In this document: one piece after another, positions 18,054 to 25,668 of the stretch
Layout of the letters: every line of letters begins with the position of its first letter
How positions within the stretch are numbered: the stretch's first letter is position 1
DNA from: Arthrobacter sp. RIT-PI-e
GTDB lineage: Bacteria; Actinomycetota; Actinomycetes; Actinomycetales; Micrococcaceae
Assembly (NCBI RefSeq): GCF_001187915.1
Contig: NZ_LGIU01000099.1
Coordinates: forward strand, 1 to 49,712
DNA: 49,712 nt
Direction: 5' to 3'
Translations under genes and position numbers: made by a program
Notes under the pieces: generated by a model
What the model was told of the DNA's origin: nothing
The model's input: the letters and a program-made list of their open reading frames with translations, nothing else
Databases searched by the model: none

Positions 18054-19211
18054 GTGACCCATCCCGAGCGCGTGGCAGAGATCGATCTCGAGGCCCTGCG
18101 GCACAACGTCCGCCACCTCCGCCGGGTCGCGCACCCAGCCCGGGTCATGGCGGTGGTCAAGGCCGATGCCCACGGCCACGGGGCCGTCCCCGTGGCCCGT
18201 GCGGCGCTGGAGGCGGGCGCGGCGTGGTTGGGCGTGGCGCACATCGCCGAGGGAGTGGCACTGCGCAGGGCGGGGATCGAGGCGCCCGTCCTCGCCTGGC
18301 TCCACACCCCGGCCTCCGACTTCACCGCGGGGGTGGAGCACGGGCTCGATCTCGGGATCTCCGACTGGGAGCTCGAGCACGTGGTGGCCGCCGCACGCGA
18401 ACTGGAGCGCCCCGCCATCGTGCACCTGAAGATCGACACCGGCCTCGGCCGCAACGGGTGCCCGCCGGAGCAGTGGCAGGCGCTGCTCGACCGGGCCGTG
18501 GCCCACCAGGAGGAGGGCCTGATCCGGGTGGTGGGGGTCTTCTCCCATCTCGCCGCGGCGGACGAGCCCTCACGGCCCGAGACGGATCTGCAGATCCGGG
18601 CGTTCCGCGACGCCGTGGCCGCGGCGGAGAACGCGGGGATCGACGTCGAGGTCCGTCACCTCGCCAACACCCCGGCCACATTCTCCCGCCCCGACTGCCA
18701 CTTCGACCTCGTCCGTGTGGGGCTCGGCCTGTACGGGCTCTCGCCGTTCTCCGACCAGGACTCCGCCGATCTGGGGCTCCGGCCCGTGATGACCTTCAGC
18801 ACCGTGGTGTCCAACTGCAAGGAGGTCCCGGCCGGTCAGGGGGTGTCCTACGGCCATGCGTACCGCACGCAGCAGCCCACCACGCTGGGGCTCATCCCCG
18901 TGGGCTACGGCGACGGCGTACCGCGCATCGCCACCGGGGCGCCGGTGCTCGTGGGTGGGCGGACCTACCCGGTGGTGGGACGCATCGCGATGGACCAGTT
19001 CGTCGTCGACTTCGGGGCCACGGGTCTGGTGGGCACGCCGCGGAGCCCGCTCGGGGCACGCGCCGTGCTGTTCGGTGGTGCCGACGCCCCCGCCGTGGAG
19101 GACTGGGCGGCAGCGGCCCAGACCATCAACTACGAGGTGATCACCCGGATCGGAGACCGGGTGGAGCGCGTCCACCTCAATGTGGACCCAGAGAACGATG
19201 ACCTCGCCTGA
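18054..19211 (+). CDS. alr: alanine racemase
   Basis: PLP enzyme that interconverts L- and D-alanine for peptidoglycan synthesis. It has the TIM barrel plus C-terminal beta domain. PLP binds Lys36 in AVVKADAHGHG, near the N-terminus. Tyr266 in GVSYGHAYRT is the second catalytic base. HLKIDTGLGRNG, GVFSHLAAAD, VRVGLGLYGLSPF, IPVGYGDGVPR and GRIAMDQFVVD complete the family set. Length 385 from the GTG at 18054. ATG codons at 18045 and 18048 are alternatives, but they overlap or crowd the CAGAAT box. The stop lies 14 bases inside tsaE, so alr leads the tsaE-tsaB-rimI-tsaD unit. Confidence 0.93.
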   Translation: MTHPERVAEIDLEALRHNVRHLRRVAHPARVMAVVKADAHGHGAVPVARAALEAGAAWLGVAHIAEGVALRRAGIEAPVLAWLHTPASDFTAGVEHGLDLGISDWELEHVVAAARELERPAIVHLKIDTGLGRNGCPPEQWQALLDRAVAHQEEGLIRVVGVFSHLAAADEPSRPETDLQIRAFRDAVAAAENAGIDVEVRHLANTPATFSRPDCHFDLVRVGLGLYGLSPFSDQDSADLGLRPVMTFSTVVSNCKEVPAGQGVSYGHAYRTQQPTTLGLIPVGYGDGVPRIATGAPVLVGGRTYPVVGRIAMDQFVVDFGATGLVGTPRSPLGARAVLFGGADAPAVEDWAAAAQTINYEVITRIGDRVERVHLNVDPENDDLA

Positions 19212-19776
19212 GCGGACGGCGCCCGAGTGGACCGAGGCGTTCGACGTCGGTTCGGCGGAGCAGCTGCAGAGCCTCGCCGAGCGCCTCGCACGGTACCTGG
19301 TGCCCGGCGACCTGCTGGTGCTCACCGGTGAGCTGGGGGCAGGGAAGACCACGTTCACACAGGGTCTGGGGCGCGGACTAGGGGTCCGGGAGCGCATCAT
19401 CTCGCCCACCTTCGTGCTGGTCCGCCAGCACCCCTCCCTGGCGGACGGGCCGGGACTGATTCACGTGGACGCCTACCGCCTGGAGAGTGCGGCCGCCGTG
19501 GACGACCTCGACCTCGAAGCCACCCTGGACGCCAACGTCACGGTGATCGAGTGGGGTGCGGGGAGGGTGGAGCACCTGAGCGGAAGTCACCTGCGGGTGA
19601 CCATCGAGCGGCCCCTCGGCACCCGGACGGCGGCGGGCGCCCCCGCCCTCCCGGTCGCCGCGTCCGCCCCGGTCACCGAGTTCGACGACGACGGCGCGGA
19701 CGAGCTGCGCACCGTCACGCTCACGGCCTCCGGGCCCCGGTGGCACGGACGGCATCCCGCCCTGTCCCTCGACTAG
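19198..19776 (+). CDS. tsaE: tRNA t6A biosynthesis ATPase TsaE
   Basis: P-loop ATPase that works with TsaB and TsaD in making N6-threonylcarbamoyl-adenosine at position 37 of ANN-decoding tRNAs. The Walker A motif TGELGAGKTTF has Lys50. TQGLGRGLGVRERIISPTFVLVRQH, HVDAYRLES and the Walker B-like VTVIEWGAG are typical. Most TsaE proteins are about 150-160 residues; this one is 192, with an Ala/Pro-rich insert at about residues 140-165 before the final strand, a common actinobacterial elaboration. The ATG at 19198 overlaps the alr stop by 14 bases, indicating coupled translation. Confidence 0.92.
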   Translation: MTSPERTAPEWTEAFDVGSAEQLQSLAERLARYLVPGDLLVLTGELGAGKTTFTQGLGRGLGVRERIISPTFVLVRQHPSLADGPGLIHVDAYRLESAAAVDDLDLEATLDANVTVIEWGAGRVEHLSGSHLRVTIERPLGTRTAAGAPALPVAASAPVTEFDDDGADELRTVTLTASGPRWHGRHPALSLD

Positions 19777-19779
19777 GCT
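19774..19779 (+). promoter_or_regulatory. possible internal leaderless -10 box of tsaB
   Basis: TAGGCT, 6 bases, then the GTG at 19786. The box overlaps the tsaE stop codon (TAG at 19774-19776). It would let tsaB-rimI-tsaD be transcribed apart from alr-tsaE. Confidence 0.4.
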
Positions 19780-19785
19780 TGGCGG

Positions 19786-20466
19786 GTGCTCCTCCTCGCC
19801 CTCGACACCTCCGCCGCGGCCACCGTGGCCCTCCTCCGGGACGGCGCCGCCGTCGGCCGGTTCGGCAGCTCCGACACCCGCTCGCACGCCGCGGGGCTGG
19901 CCCCCGCCGTGCAGCGCGTCCTCGCCGACGCCGGTGCGACCGGGAAGGACCTCGACGGGATCGTGGCCGGTGTGGGGCCGGGCCCCTTCACGGGACTCCG
20001 TGCGGGCCTGGTAACCGCCCGCACCCTGGCCTTCGTCTGGGACGTCCCCCTCCACGGGGTCATGAGCCTCGACGCCCTCGCATACGACGCCGCTTACGGA
20101 GGCACCGTCCCGGCCGGAACGGACTTCCTCGTGGGTACGGACGCCCGGCGCGGCGAGGTCTACTGGGCCCTGTACCGTGCTCCCGCGGACCCGGGCGTGC
20201 TGCCCCGGCTCCTGGACGGCCCCCGGGTGGACCGGGCGCCGTCCCTGCCCAGGGGCGTGCCGCTGGTAGGACGAGCTGCGGGCCTGTACCCGGAGGACCT
20301 CCACGGTCCGGCGGATCTCGCCTCCGCGGACCCCGATGCGGCGTCCCTGGGGCGGGTGGCGCACCTGCGCCTCCTCGCGGGCGAGCCCCTGCTCGGCACG
20401 GAGCCGCTGTACCTGCGGGAGTCGGACGCGCAGGTCCCCGGGCCGAGGAAGCGGGCCACCGCATGA
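19786..20466 (+). CDS. tsaB: tRNA t6A biosynthesis protein TsaB
   Basis: ASKHA-fold partner of TsaD; it lacks catalysis itself but forms the TsaB-TsaD core of the threonylcarbamoyl transferase. The N-terminus LLLALDTSAAATVALLRDG, the central GVGPGPFTGLRAGLVTARTLAF and TDARRGEVYWALYR are family motifs. The 226 residues are normal. The GTG start at 19786 has no Shine-Dalgarno site and sits 6 bases after a TAGGCT box. It overlaps rimI by four bases (ATGA). Both neighbours belong to the same pathway, which supports the assignment over a stand-alone TsaD paralogue. Confidence 0.93.
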   Translation: MLLLALDTSAAATVALLRDGAAVGRFGSSDTRSHAAGLAPAVQRVLADAGATGKDLDGIVAGVGPGPFTGLRAGLVTARTLAFVWDVPLHGVMSLDALAYDAAYGGTVPAGTDFLVGTDARRGEVYWALYRAPADPGVLPRLLDGPRVDRAPSLPRGVPLVGRAAGLYPEDLHGPADLASADPDAASLGRVAHLRLLAGEPLLGTEPLYLRESDAQVPGPRKRATA

Positions 20467-20930
20467 GCTTCACCCTGAGGGACCTGGCCTACGAGGACAT
20501 CGGGACCGTCGGGGAGCTGGAGCAGGAGCTCTTCCCCACCGACGCCTGGCCGCTCGAGATGTTCTACACCGAGTTCTTCCAGCCCGACACCCGGCGCTAC
20601 CTGCTCGCCGAGGTGGACCACCGCGTGGTGGGGTACGCGGGGGTGATGGTCCTGGGCGCCACCGCCGACATCCAGACCATCGGCGTGCTGCCCTCCTTCG
20701 AGGGCCGGGGGATCGGGCGCGCGATGCTCACCGAACTGCTCCACGAGGCCCGTGCCCGCGGAGCGGACAACGTGATGCTCGAGGTCCGGGCGGACAACCC
20801 GCGGGCCCAGCAGCTCTACACGCGCTTCGGCTTCGAGCAGATCCACACCCGCCGCAGGTACTACCGTGACGGCGTGGACGCCTGGGTGATGCGGCTCCTG
20901 CTCCCCGCCGAGGAAGGACCCCGGGCATGA
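20463..20930 (+). CDS. rimI: ribosomal-protein-S18-alanine N-acetyltransferase
   Basis: GNAT enzyme that acetylates the N-terminal alanine of ribosomal protein S18; actinobacterial RimI may acetylate other N-termini too. The cofactor loop [14 protein letters not shown] has the full (Q/R)xxGxG pattern. [38 protein letters not shown] is the standard RimI C-terminal block. Length 155 fits. The ATG overlaps the tsaB stop, and the stop overlaps the tsaD start (both ATGA), placing it tightly between the t6A genes as in many Gram-positive genomes. Confidence 0.93.
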   Translation: MSFTLRDLAYEDIGTVGELEQELFPTDAWPLEMFYTEFFQPDTRRYLLAEVDHRVVGYAGVMVLGATADIQTIGVLPSFEGRGIGRAMLTELLHEARARGADNVMLEVRADNPRAQQLYTRFGFEQIHTRRRYYRDGVDAWVMRLLLPAEEGPRA

Positions 20931-22012
20931 ACACCACGGAACCGCTGGTCCTCGGGATCGAGTCCTCCTGCGACGAGACCGGGGTGGGCGTGGTGCGGGG
21001 CACCGAACTCCTCACCAACACGGTGTCCTCCTCCATGGCCGAGCACGTGCGCTTCGGCGGGGTGATCCCGGAGATCGCCTCGCGCGCCCACCTCGAGGCC
21101 TTCGTGCCTACCCTCCGCGGTGCGCTCGAGGACGCCGGGGTGACCCTCGAGGAGATCGACGCCATCGCCGTCACCGCCGGCCCCGGTCTCTCCGGGGCCC
21201 TCATGGTCGGGGTGTCGGCGGCCAAGGCGCTCGCCGTCGCGACCGGAAAACCGCTGTACGCGATCAACCACCTCGTGGCGCACGTGGGCGTGGGTGTGGT
21301 GGGGGGGACGTTCCCCGACGGACTCCCGGAGAACCTCGGCGCACTGCTGGTCTCCGGCGGCCACACGGAGATCCTGCGGGTGGGGAGCCTCGCCGACGAC
21401 GTCGAGCTGCTGGGCTCCACGATCGACGACGCCGCGGGGGAGGCGTACGACAAGACGGCGCGCATCCTCGGGCTCGGGTACCCCGGCGGCCCGGCGATCG
21501 ACCGCGTGGCCCGGGAGGGGGATCCGCGGGCCATCCGCTTCCCGCGCGGGCTCTCCCAGCCCAAGTACCTGGGGTCCGCCGAGCAGCCCGGCCCGCACCG
21601 GTACGACTGGTCCTTCAGCGGCGTCAAGACCGCGGTGGCGCGCAGCGTGGAACAGTACGAGGCCGCGGGGCTCCAGGTTCCCGTGGCCGACATCGCCGCG
21701 TCCTTCCAGGAGGCGGTGGTGGACGTCATCTCGGCCAAGGCCGTCCTGGCGTGCACCGAGTACGGCATCACCCACCTCCTGCTCGGCGGGGGAGTGGCGG
21801 CCAACCGGCGGCTGCGCGAACTCACGGGGGAGCGGTGCGCCGCGGCCGGGATCACCCTCACCGTGCCGGCGGCGTCGCTGTGCACGGACAACGGCGCCAT
21901 GGTGGCCGCCCTCGGTGCGCAGCTGGTGATGGACGGCGCCGCCCCGAGCGGGTTGGGCTTCGGCACCGATCCGGGGCTCCCGGTCACCACCGTCGTCCTC
22001 CCCGAAGTCTGA
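20927..22012 (+). CDS. tsaD: tRNA N6-adenosine threonylcarbamoyltransferase TsaD
   Basis: Transfers the threonylcarbamoyl group from TC-AMP to A37 of tRNA; an essential cytoplasmic enzyme in most bacteria. [14 protein letters not shown] opens the ASKHA fold. The metal-binding pair His115 and His119 is in [62 protein letters not shown] and CTDNGAMVA follow. Length 361 is slightly above the usual 335-350. It is the last gene of the alr-tsaE-tsaB-rimI-tsaD run. A separate MarR gene starts 46 bases downstream, past an imperfect CCGCAC/GTGCGG hairpin. Confidence 0.95.
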   Translation: MNTTEPLVLGIESSCDETGVGVVRGTELLTNTVSSSMAEHVRFGGVIPEIASRAHLEAFVPTLRGALEDAGVTLEEIDAIAVTAGPGLSGALMVGVSAAKALAVATGKPLYAINHLVAHVGVGVVGGTFPDGLPENLGALLVSGGHTEILRVGSLADDVELLGSTIDDAAGEAYDKTARILGLGYPGGPAIDRVAREGDPRAIRFPRGLSQPKYLGSAEQPGPHRYDWSFSGVKTAVARSVEQYEAAGLQVPVADIAASFQEAVVDVISAKAVLACTEYGITHLLLGGGVAANRRLRELTGERCAAAGITLTVPAASLCTDNGAMVAALGAQLVMDGAAPSGLGFGTDPGLPVTTVVLPEV

Positions 22013-22057
22013 ACCGCACACCGTACTCGCGGGGTGCGGGTGTGATACGGATGGCCC

Positions 22058-22513
22058 ATGACACCACCGCACGAGAAGTACCTGTCCCAGCCGGACGAGC
22101 TGCCACTCGTGGACCTGCTGCGGCGCAGCTCCATCTACCTGGCCGGGGTGGAGAAGGAGCTGGCGGAGGAAGCGGGCCTGAACACCACCGCGGCCCGGGC
22201 GCTCGTCCTGATCGTGGAGGCGCACAAGGGAGTGGAGGCCTACAGTCCTACGGCCCTCGCCGACGTCCTCGACCTCACCACGGCCAGTATGACGGCGGTG
22301 ACCGACAAGCTGGAGTCCGCAGGTCTCGTGGAGCGGAGGCCCAATGTCGCCGACCGGCGGAAGATCTGCCTCCACCCCACACCGCACGGTACGGCCGAGC
22401 ACCAGCGCATCCGGGATCGGCTGGCGGCCGTGGTGGACGCGGCGGCATCCACCCTGAGCCGTGCGGACCGGGCAGGGTTCCGGAAGGGACTGCTCGCTCT
22501 CGCCGCCCTGTAG
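22058..22513 (+). CDS. MarR-family transcriptional regulator
   Basis: Winged-helix dimeric regulator, 151 residues. The DNA-binding region is SPTALADVLDLTTASMTAVTDKLESAGLVERRPNVADRRKICLHPTPHG, with the recognition helix around residues 70-80 and the DRR wing. N- and C-terminal helices form the dimer interface. The ATG at 22058 follows TACGGA by 6 bases, close to the leaderless pattern. The next gene downstream is preceded by CTAG-N5-CTAG at its promoter, a plausible target for this regulator. The ligand is not predictable. Confidence 0.82.
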   Translation: MTPPHEKYLSQPDELPLVDLLRRSSIYLAGVEKELAEEAGLNTTAARALVLIVEAHKGVEAYSPTALADVLDLTTASMTAVTDKLESAGLVERRPNVADRRKICLHPTPHGTAEHQRIRDRLAAVVDAAASTLSRADRAGFRKGLLALAAL

Positions 22514-22543
22514 GGCGGGCCGAACCTGACAGTTTCCTGATTA

Positions 22544-22556
22544 CTAGAAAAACTAG
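22544..22556. promoter_or_regulatory. inverted-repeat operator CTAG-AAAAA-CTAG
   Basis: CTAG at 22544-22547 and 22553-22556 around an A5 centre, directly upstream of a -35 box and in an unusually AT-rich patch. It is suited to a MarR dimer; the marR gene ends 30 bases upstream. Assignment to that protein is an inference. Confidence 0.45.
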
Positions 22557-22557
22557 C

Positions 22558-22586
22558 TTTACAGCATCTGAGTCAACAGTTAGGTT
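22558..22586 (+). promoter_or_regulatory. sigma-70-type promoter of the GNAT-like gene
   Basis: TTTACA (22558-22563), exactly 17 bases, TAGGTT (22581-22586). The start of transcription is expected near 22593, giving a leader of about 45 bases before the ATG at 22637. Confidence 0.6.
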
Positions 22587-22636
22587 GGTGTCAGGTCGAG
22601 AAAACGGCCCAGCCCCCTGACCTGAAGGTCACCCTC

Positions 22637-23248
22637 ATGACGCTCACACAGATGTCCCCCTCGGCCCTCGACACCCACACCGTCCCGGTAGGAGTTGAGT
22701 TCGGCGAGGATGCCGCGCTGGACTCCTGGCCCGGACTGGCCACCACCACCGATCTCGTCCCGCCCGTCAGCGCGCCCGAACTGCCGCCCGTGCCGCGTGT
22801 GCTCGACGACGCCACGACCCGACAGCTGCGGCGCTGGAGCAACCAGCTGTACAAGCTGCTGGACACCGATTTCCCGCCCTTCGGGGTCCGCGAGGACTGC
22901 GACCGTGTGGCGGCGGAACTGGAGCTGCGCGAGGAGCAGGCCCGCAACGGCTCGGTGAGCGCCACCCGTCGGGACGCCTTCCGTGACAACCCGCTCAACC
23001 ACCGCTTCGAGCTGTTCCAGAACGGGATGCTCGCGGGATACGTCTCCTACTCCATGCGGGCGGGGGTACTGCGTCTGCACCGCACCGTGGTCGCCGCCAC
23101 CTTCGAAGGGGCGGGGATGGAGGGCATCCTCATCCGGAAGGTGCTCCTCGCTGCACACAAGCGCAGGCTCTCGGCGCTTCCCTACTGCTCGGAGGTGCAG
23201 ATGTTCCTCGAGCAGAACCCGGAGTACAGGAGCCTGATCGTCGGCTGA
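22637..23248 (+). CDS. GNAT-like N-acetyltransferase-domain protein (COG2388/YjdJ type)
   Basis: 203 residues. The C-terminal half is a minimal acetyltransferase-like domain: RFELFQNGMLAGYVSYSMRAGVLRLHRTVVAATFEGAGMEGILIRKVLLAAHKRR, then LPYCSEVQMFLEQNPEYRSLI, the hallmark ending of this small family. The cofactor loop EGAGMEGIL replaces the usual GxGxG and no acceptor is known. The first about 110 residues are a separate region with a Pro-rich start and charged helices (RQLRRWSNQLYKLL, CDRVAAELELREEQARNG), not recognised. The start at 22637 has AAGG 9 bases upstream. Expression probably depends on the promoter and CTAG operator at 22544-22586. It ends convergent with the SRPBCC gene. Confidence 0.72.
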   Translation: MTLTQMSPSALDTHTVPVGVEFGEDAALDSWPGLATTTDLVPPVSAPELPPVPRVLDDATTRQLRRWSNQLYKLLDTDFPPFGVREDCDRVAAELELREEQARNGSVSATRRDAFRDNPLNHRFELFQNGMLAGYVSYSMRAGVLRLHRTVVAATFEGAGMEGILIRKVLLAAHKRRLSALPYCSEVQMFLEQNPEYRSLIVG

Positions 23249-23289
23249 TCGGCCGACCCCTTCCCCGAGGGGGAGATCCTCGTCGTGCC

Positions 23290-23321
23290 GCCGGCCTCGG
23301 GCGCAATCGCCCGAGGCCGGC
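23290..23321. terminator. bidirectional terminator hairpin
   Basis: A perfect 14 bp GC stem (23290-23303 with 23308-23321) closes a CAAT loop. It lies between two convergent genes, so it can serve both strands. No T-tract follows, as is common in very GC-rich genomes. Confidence 0.75.
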
Positions 23322-23354
23322 GTCGTCGCGCCGTGGTACTACCGGCGCCGAACC

Positions 23355-24254
23355 CTACTTGATGTGCGGCCCTCCGGTGAGCGGGTCGATCGGCCTGGTG
23401 CCGGTGCGAACGTCCTCGTGGAGGATCCCGCTGTCGGCCGGGACACCCGTGCCGGGTACGCCGTCCACGGCCGGGACGTCGTCCACCGGGGCCCTCTCCG
23501 CGTCCAGCGGCTCCACCGGTGCTGCGCCGACCGCGGGGTCGGCCACCGGTACGGCGGGCCGCACGTCGTCGGGACGCGCTGCAGCCGGGGTCTCCACCAC
23601 GGGGACCACCGGGGTCGCCGCGTCGGGGTGCTGTGGTGCGGGCTGCTCGGCGTCCCGGTCCCTGCTCGCGGCAGCCACGGCCACTCCGGCGACGGCCGCG
23701 GCTGCCGCCACACCCACCCCGGCCGCCAGCTTGCCCGACACCCCGGCCTTGCTGCTGTCGCCGCGGGACTGCTCGGCGTCGTCGGTACCGGGGGTCCCGC
23801 CCTGCCCGGCCACGGTGCCGCGCCAGGCGCCCGTGGCGTAGCTCTCGGACTCGATGAACTCCTTGAACCGCTGGAGATCCGCCCTGGCCTGGTTCTCCAC
23901 GACGTTCAGCTTGTCACCCACCTTCTCCACGATGCCCTCAGGCTCGTACTCGAGGAGCAGGTTCGCCCGGGTGGTACCGCCGAGGTCCTCGAAGGAGACG
24001 GTCCCGGCGTTGGTCGCACCCTCGGTCGCGGCCCAGGAGACCCTGCGGTCGGGGACCTGCTCGAGGATCCCCGCCCCCCCCTGGCGGCGTATCCCGCCGA
24101 TCTCGGCGACCCACTCCAGGCGGTCGTCCCCGAGCTGCGTGATCCGGTGGATGCCGCCCATGAAGTGGGGGAACTCCTCGAACTGCGTCCACTGGTTGTA
24201 GACGGTGGTCACCGGAAGGTTCACCACCACTGTCTCTTCGACCTTCGTGCTCAT
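23355..24254 (-). CDS. SRPBCC/polyketide-cyclase-like protein with membrane segment and Ala/Pro-rich tail
   Basis: 299 residues. The first about 140 form a START-like SRPBCC domain: KVEETVVVNLPVTTVYNQWTQFEEFPHFMGGI, WVAEIGGIRRQGGAGILEQVPDRRVSWAA and RFKEFIES. Such domains bind hydrophobic ligands or act as cyclases or dehydratases; the COG5637-type relatives are uncharacterised. A hydrophobic stretch KLAAGVGVAAAAAVAGVAVAAAS (about residues 170-193) is a possible membrane anchor. A 100-residue Ala/Pro/Val/Asp-rich tail, probably disordered, ends the protein. Two consecutive ATGs (24257, 24254) exist; GGGAG is better placed for the second. TAAACT and TAAGCC near 24310 on the minus strand are possible -10 boxes. 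Confidence 0.72.
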   Translation of the reverse strand: MSTKVEETVVVNLPVTTVYNQWTQFEEFPHFMGGIHRITQLGDDRLEWVAEIGGIRRQGGAGILEQVPDRRVSWAATEGATNAGTVSFEDLGGTTRANLLLEYEPEGIVEKVGDKLNVVENQARADLQRFKEFIESESYATGAWRGTVAGQGGTPGTDDAEQSRGDSSKAGVSGKLAAGVGVAAAAAVAGVAVAAASRDRDAEQPAPQHPDAATPVVPVVETPAAARPDDVRPAVPVADPAVGAAPVEPLDAERAPVDDVPAVDGVPGTGVPADSGILHEDVRTGTRPIDPLTGGPHIK

Positions 24255-24375
24255 CATGTCTCCCTCTGTCGGCTGCGGTGCCGATGACGATCACATCATC
24301 AGTAGGCTTAGTTTAGGGCCGGGCGCCGCGGGGTGCCAGGAACACGACGGACGGTGCGTCGGCGGACCGGGCGGC

Positions 24376-24765
24376 TCAGGAGGGCATGTCGCCCAGGCTC
24401 ACGTACTTTCGCCGCCAGTCGCGGCCCTCCTCGCCCCCGTAGCGGGTCCAGTACTCACGACCCGCGGTGATCACGTCCCCGGACACCGTCCAGATCGAGA
24501 CCACGCGGAAGACGCCCACGTCCTCCTGCGGCACCTGCACCTCGGACACCACCACCTCGCCGGCGTCGTAGACGTTGAGCACGTCGATGCTCCACCCGTT
24601 CGGCTGCCCCGAGTTCACCGCCACCACGTCGTCCCTGCCGCGGATGACCTCCCGGGTCACGGGCCAGAACAGCTCCACGTCCTCGGCCAGGGTGCGCCCC
24701 ACCATGCCCCAGTCCCTGCTCCACACCGACCGCCAGTACTGCCGCACCACCTCTGTTGCTTCCAT
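24376..24765 (-). CDS. SnoaL-like (NTF2-fold) protein
   Basis: 129 residues with the NTF2-like pattern: an N-terminal helix EVVRQYWRSVWSRDWGMVGRTLAEDVELFWP, then strands ending VVSIWTVSGDVITAGREYWTRYGG. SnoaL-like proteins bind small molecules in a cone-shaped pocket, and some are isomerases or hydrolases; this one has no assigned activity. It starts 9 bases after the stop of the sugar isomerase and probably belongs to the same operon. TAGCAT lies 6 bases before its ATG, overlapping the isomerase stop, so it may also have its own leaderless promoter. It has no clear Shine-Dalgarno site. Confidence 0.68.
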   Translation of the reverse strand: MEATEVVRQYWRSVWSRDWGMVGRTLAEDVELFWPVTREVIRGRDDVVAVNSGQPNGWSIDVLNVYDAGEVVVSEVQVPQEDVGVFRVVSIWTVSGDVITAGREYWTRYGGEEGRDWRRKYVSLGDMPS

Positions 24766-24774
24766 GTGCCGATG

Positions 24775-25668
24775 CTACTCGGGACGTGTGTCCTGCCCGG
24801 TACGGCGCAGCTGCACTCCCACGGTGTTCTCGAAGCCCTCGATCGTGCGCGCCACCGCCTGATCCGGGGCAGTGTCCCAGATCGCCTGGTTGAAGATCTC
24901 CACCTCGATGTCGCCCGTGTACCCGGCCGCCTGCACCGCCGAGGTGATCGCGGCGAAGTCGATCACGCCGTCGCCGGGGTAGTGGCGCGAGAGCAGCCCG
25001 TCCTCGGTGAGGGGAGTGGCCCAGTCGCACACCTGGTAGCTGGCTATCCGGTGCTCGGCACCCGCACGGGCGATCTGCTCGGTGAGCTGCGGGTCCCACC
25101 ACACGTGGAACGTGTCCACCCCCACCCCCACGGTGGCGGCCGGGAACGGTGCGGCGAGATCCAGGGCCTGCTGCAGGGTGGAGATGACGGCGCGGTCCGC
25201 GGCGTACATGGGGTGCAGCGGCTCCAGCGCGAGCTGCACCCCGGCGGCCTCCGCCTCGGGGGCGAGCTCCGCGAGGGCGTCCTCGACCAGGGCGCGGGCC
25301 CCCCTGATGTCCCGGGACCCCTCCGGCAGACCGCCGGCCACCATCACGAGCACCGCCGCCGATCCGTCCGCACCGGCGGCGGCGAGCCGGGCGGTCTCCT
25401 CGATGGCACGGCGGGTGTCGGCCCGGGCCGCACGGCGGGCCCCGCCCCCCGGCGCGGGGACGAGCCCGCGCCGGCGGGGGGTGGAGAGCCGGAGCCCCGA
25501 GTCGGTGAGGGGCTGCGCCGCTGCCGGGAGCGACACCGCCTGAACGGAGTCACGCCACAGGCCGATGCTCGTGATCCCGGCGTCGGCGCTCACCCGCAGG
25601 GCCTCGGGGAGCGTCGCGTACTTGATGGTGGCCTGGTTGAGGGACAGGCGTGCGTGCGGCGCGGTCAT
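24775..25668 (-). CDS. sugar phosphate isomerase/epimerase (TIM-barrel, xylose-isomerase-like)
   Basis: 297 residues of the AP-endonuclease-2-like superfamily. Likely metal ligands are visible: Glu in LALEPLHPMYAADR, Asp and His in VDTFHVWWDP, and Glu in DIEVEIFNQAIW. RLSLNQATIKYATLPEALRVSADAGITSIGLWRDSV opens the barrel. These proteins isomerise or epimerise sugars, keto-inositols or their oxidised forms. The ATG at 25668 overlaps the DUF993 stop by four bases. Residues about 60-80 are Arg/Gly/Ala-rich and look less conserved. The operon partners (a dehydrogenase and a DHDPS-like lyase) suggest a pathway in which the sugar is first oxidised, then rearranged and cleaved. The substrate is unknown. 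Confidence 0.8.
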   Translation of the reverse strand: MTAPHARLSLNQATIKYATLPEALRVSADAGITSIGLWRDSVQAVSLPAAAQPLTDSGLRLSTPRRRGLVPAPGGGARRAARADTRRAIEETARLAAAGADGSAAVLVMVAGGLPEGSRDIRGARALVEDALAELAPEAEAAGVQLALEPLHPMYAADRAVISTLQQALDLAAPFPAATVGVGVDTFHVWWDPQLTEQIARAGAEHRIASYQVCDWATPLTEDGLLSRHYPGDGVIDFAAITSAVQAAGYTGDIEVEIFNQAIWDTAPDQAVARTIEGFENTVGVQLRRTGQDTRPE

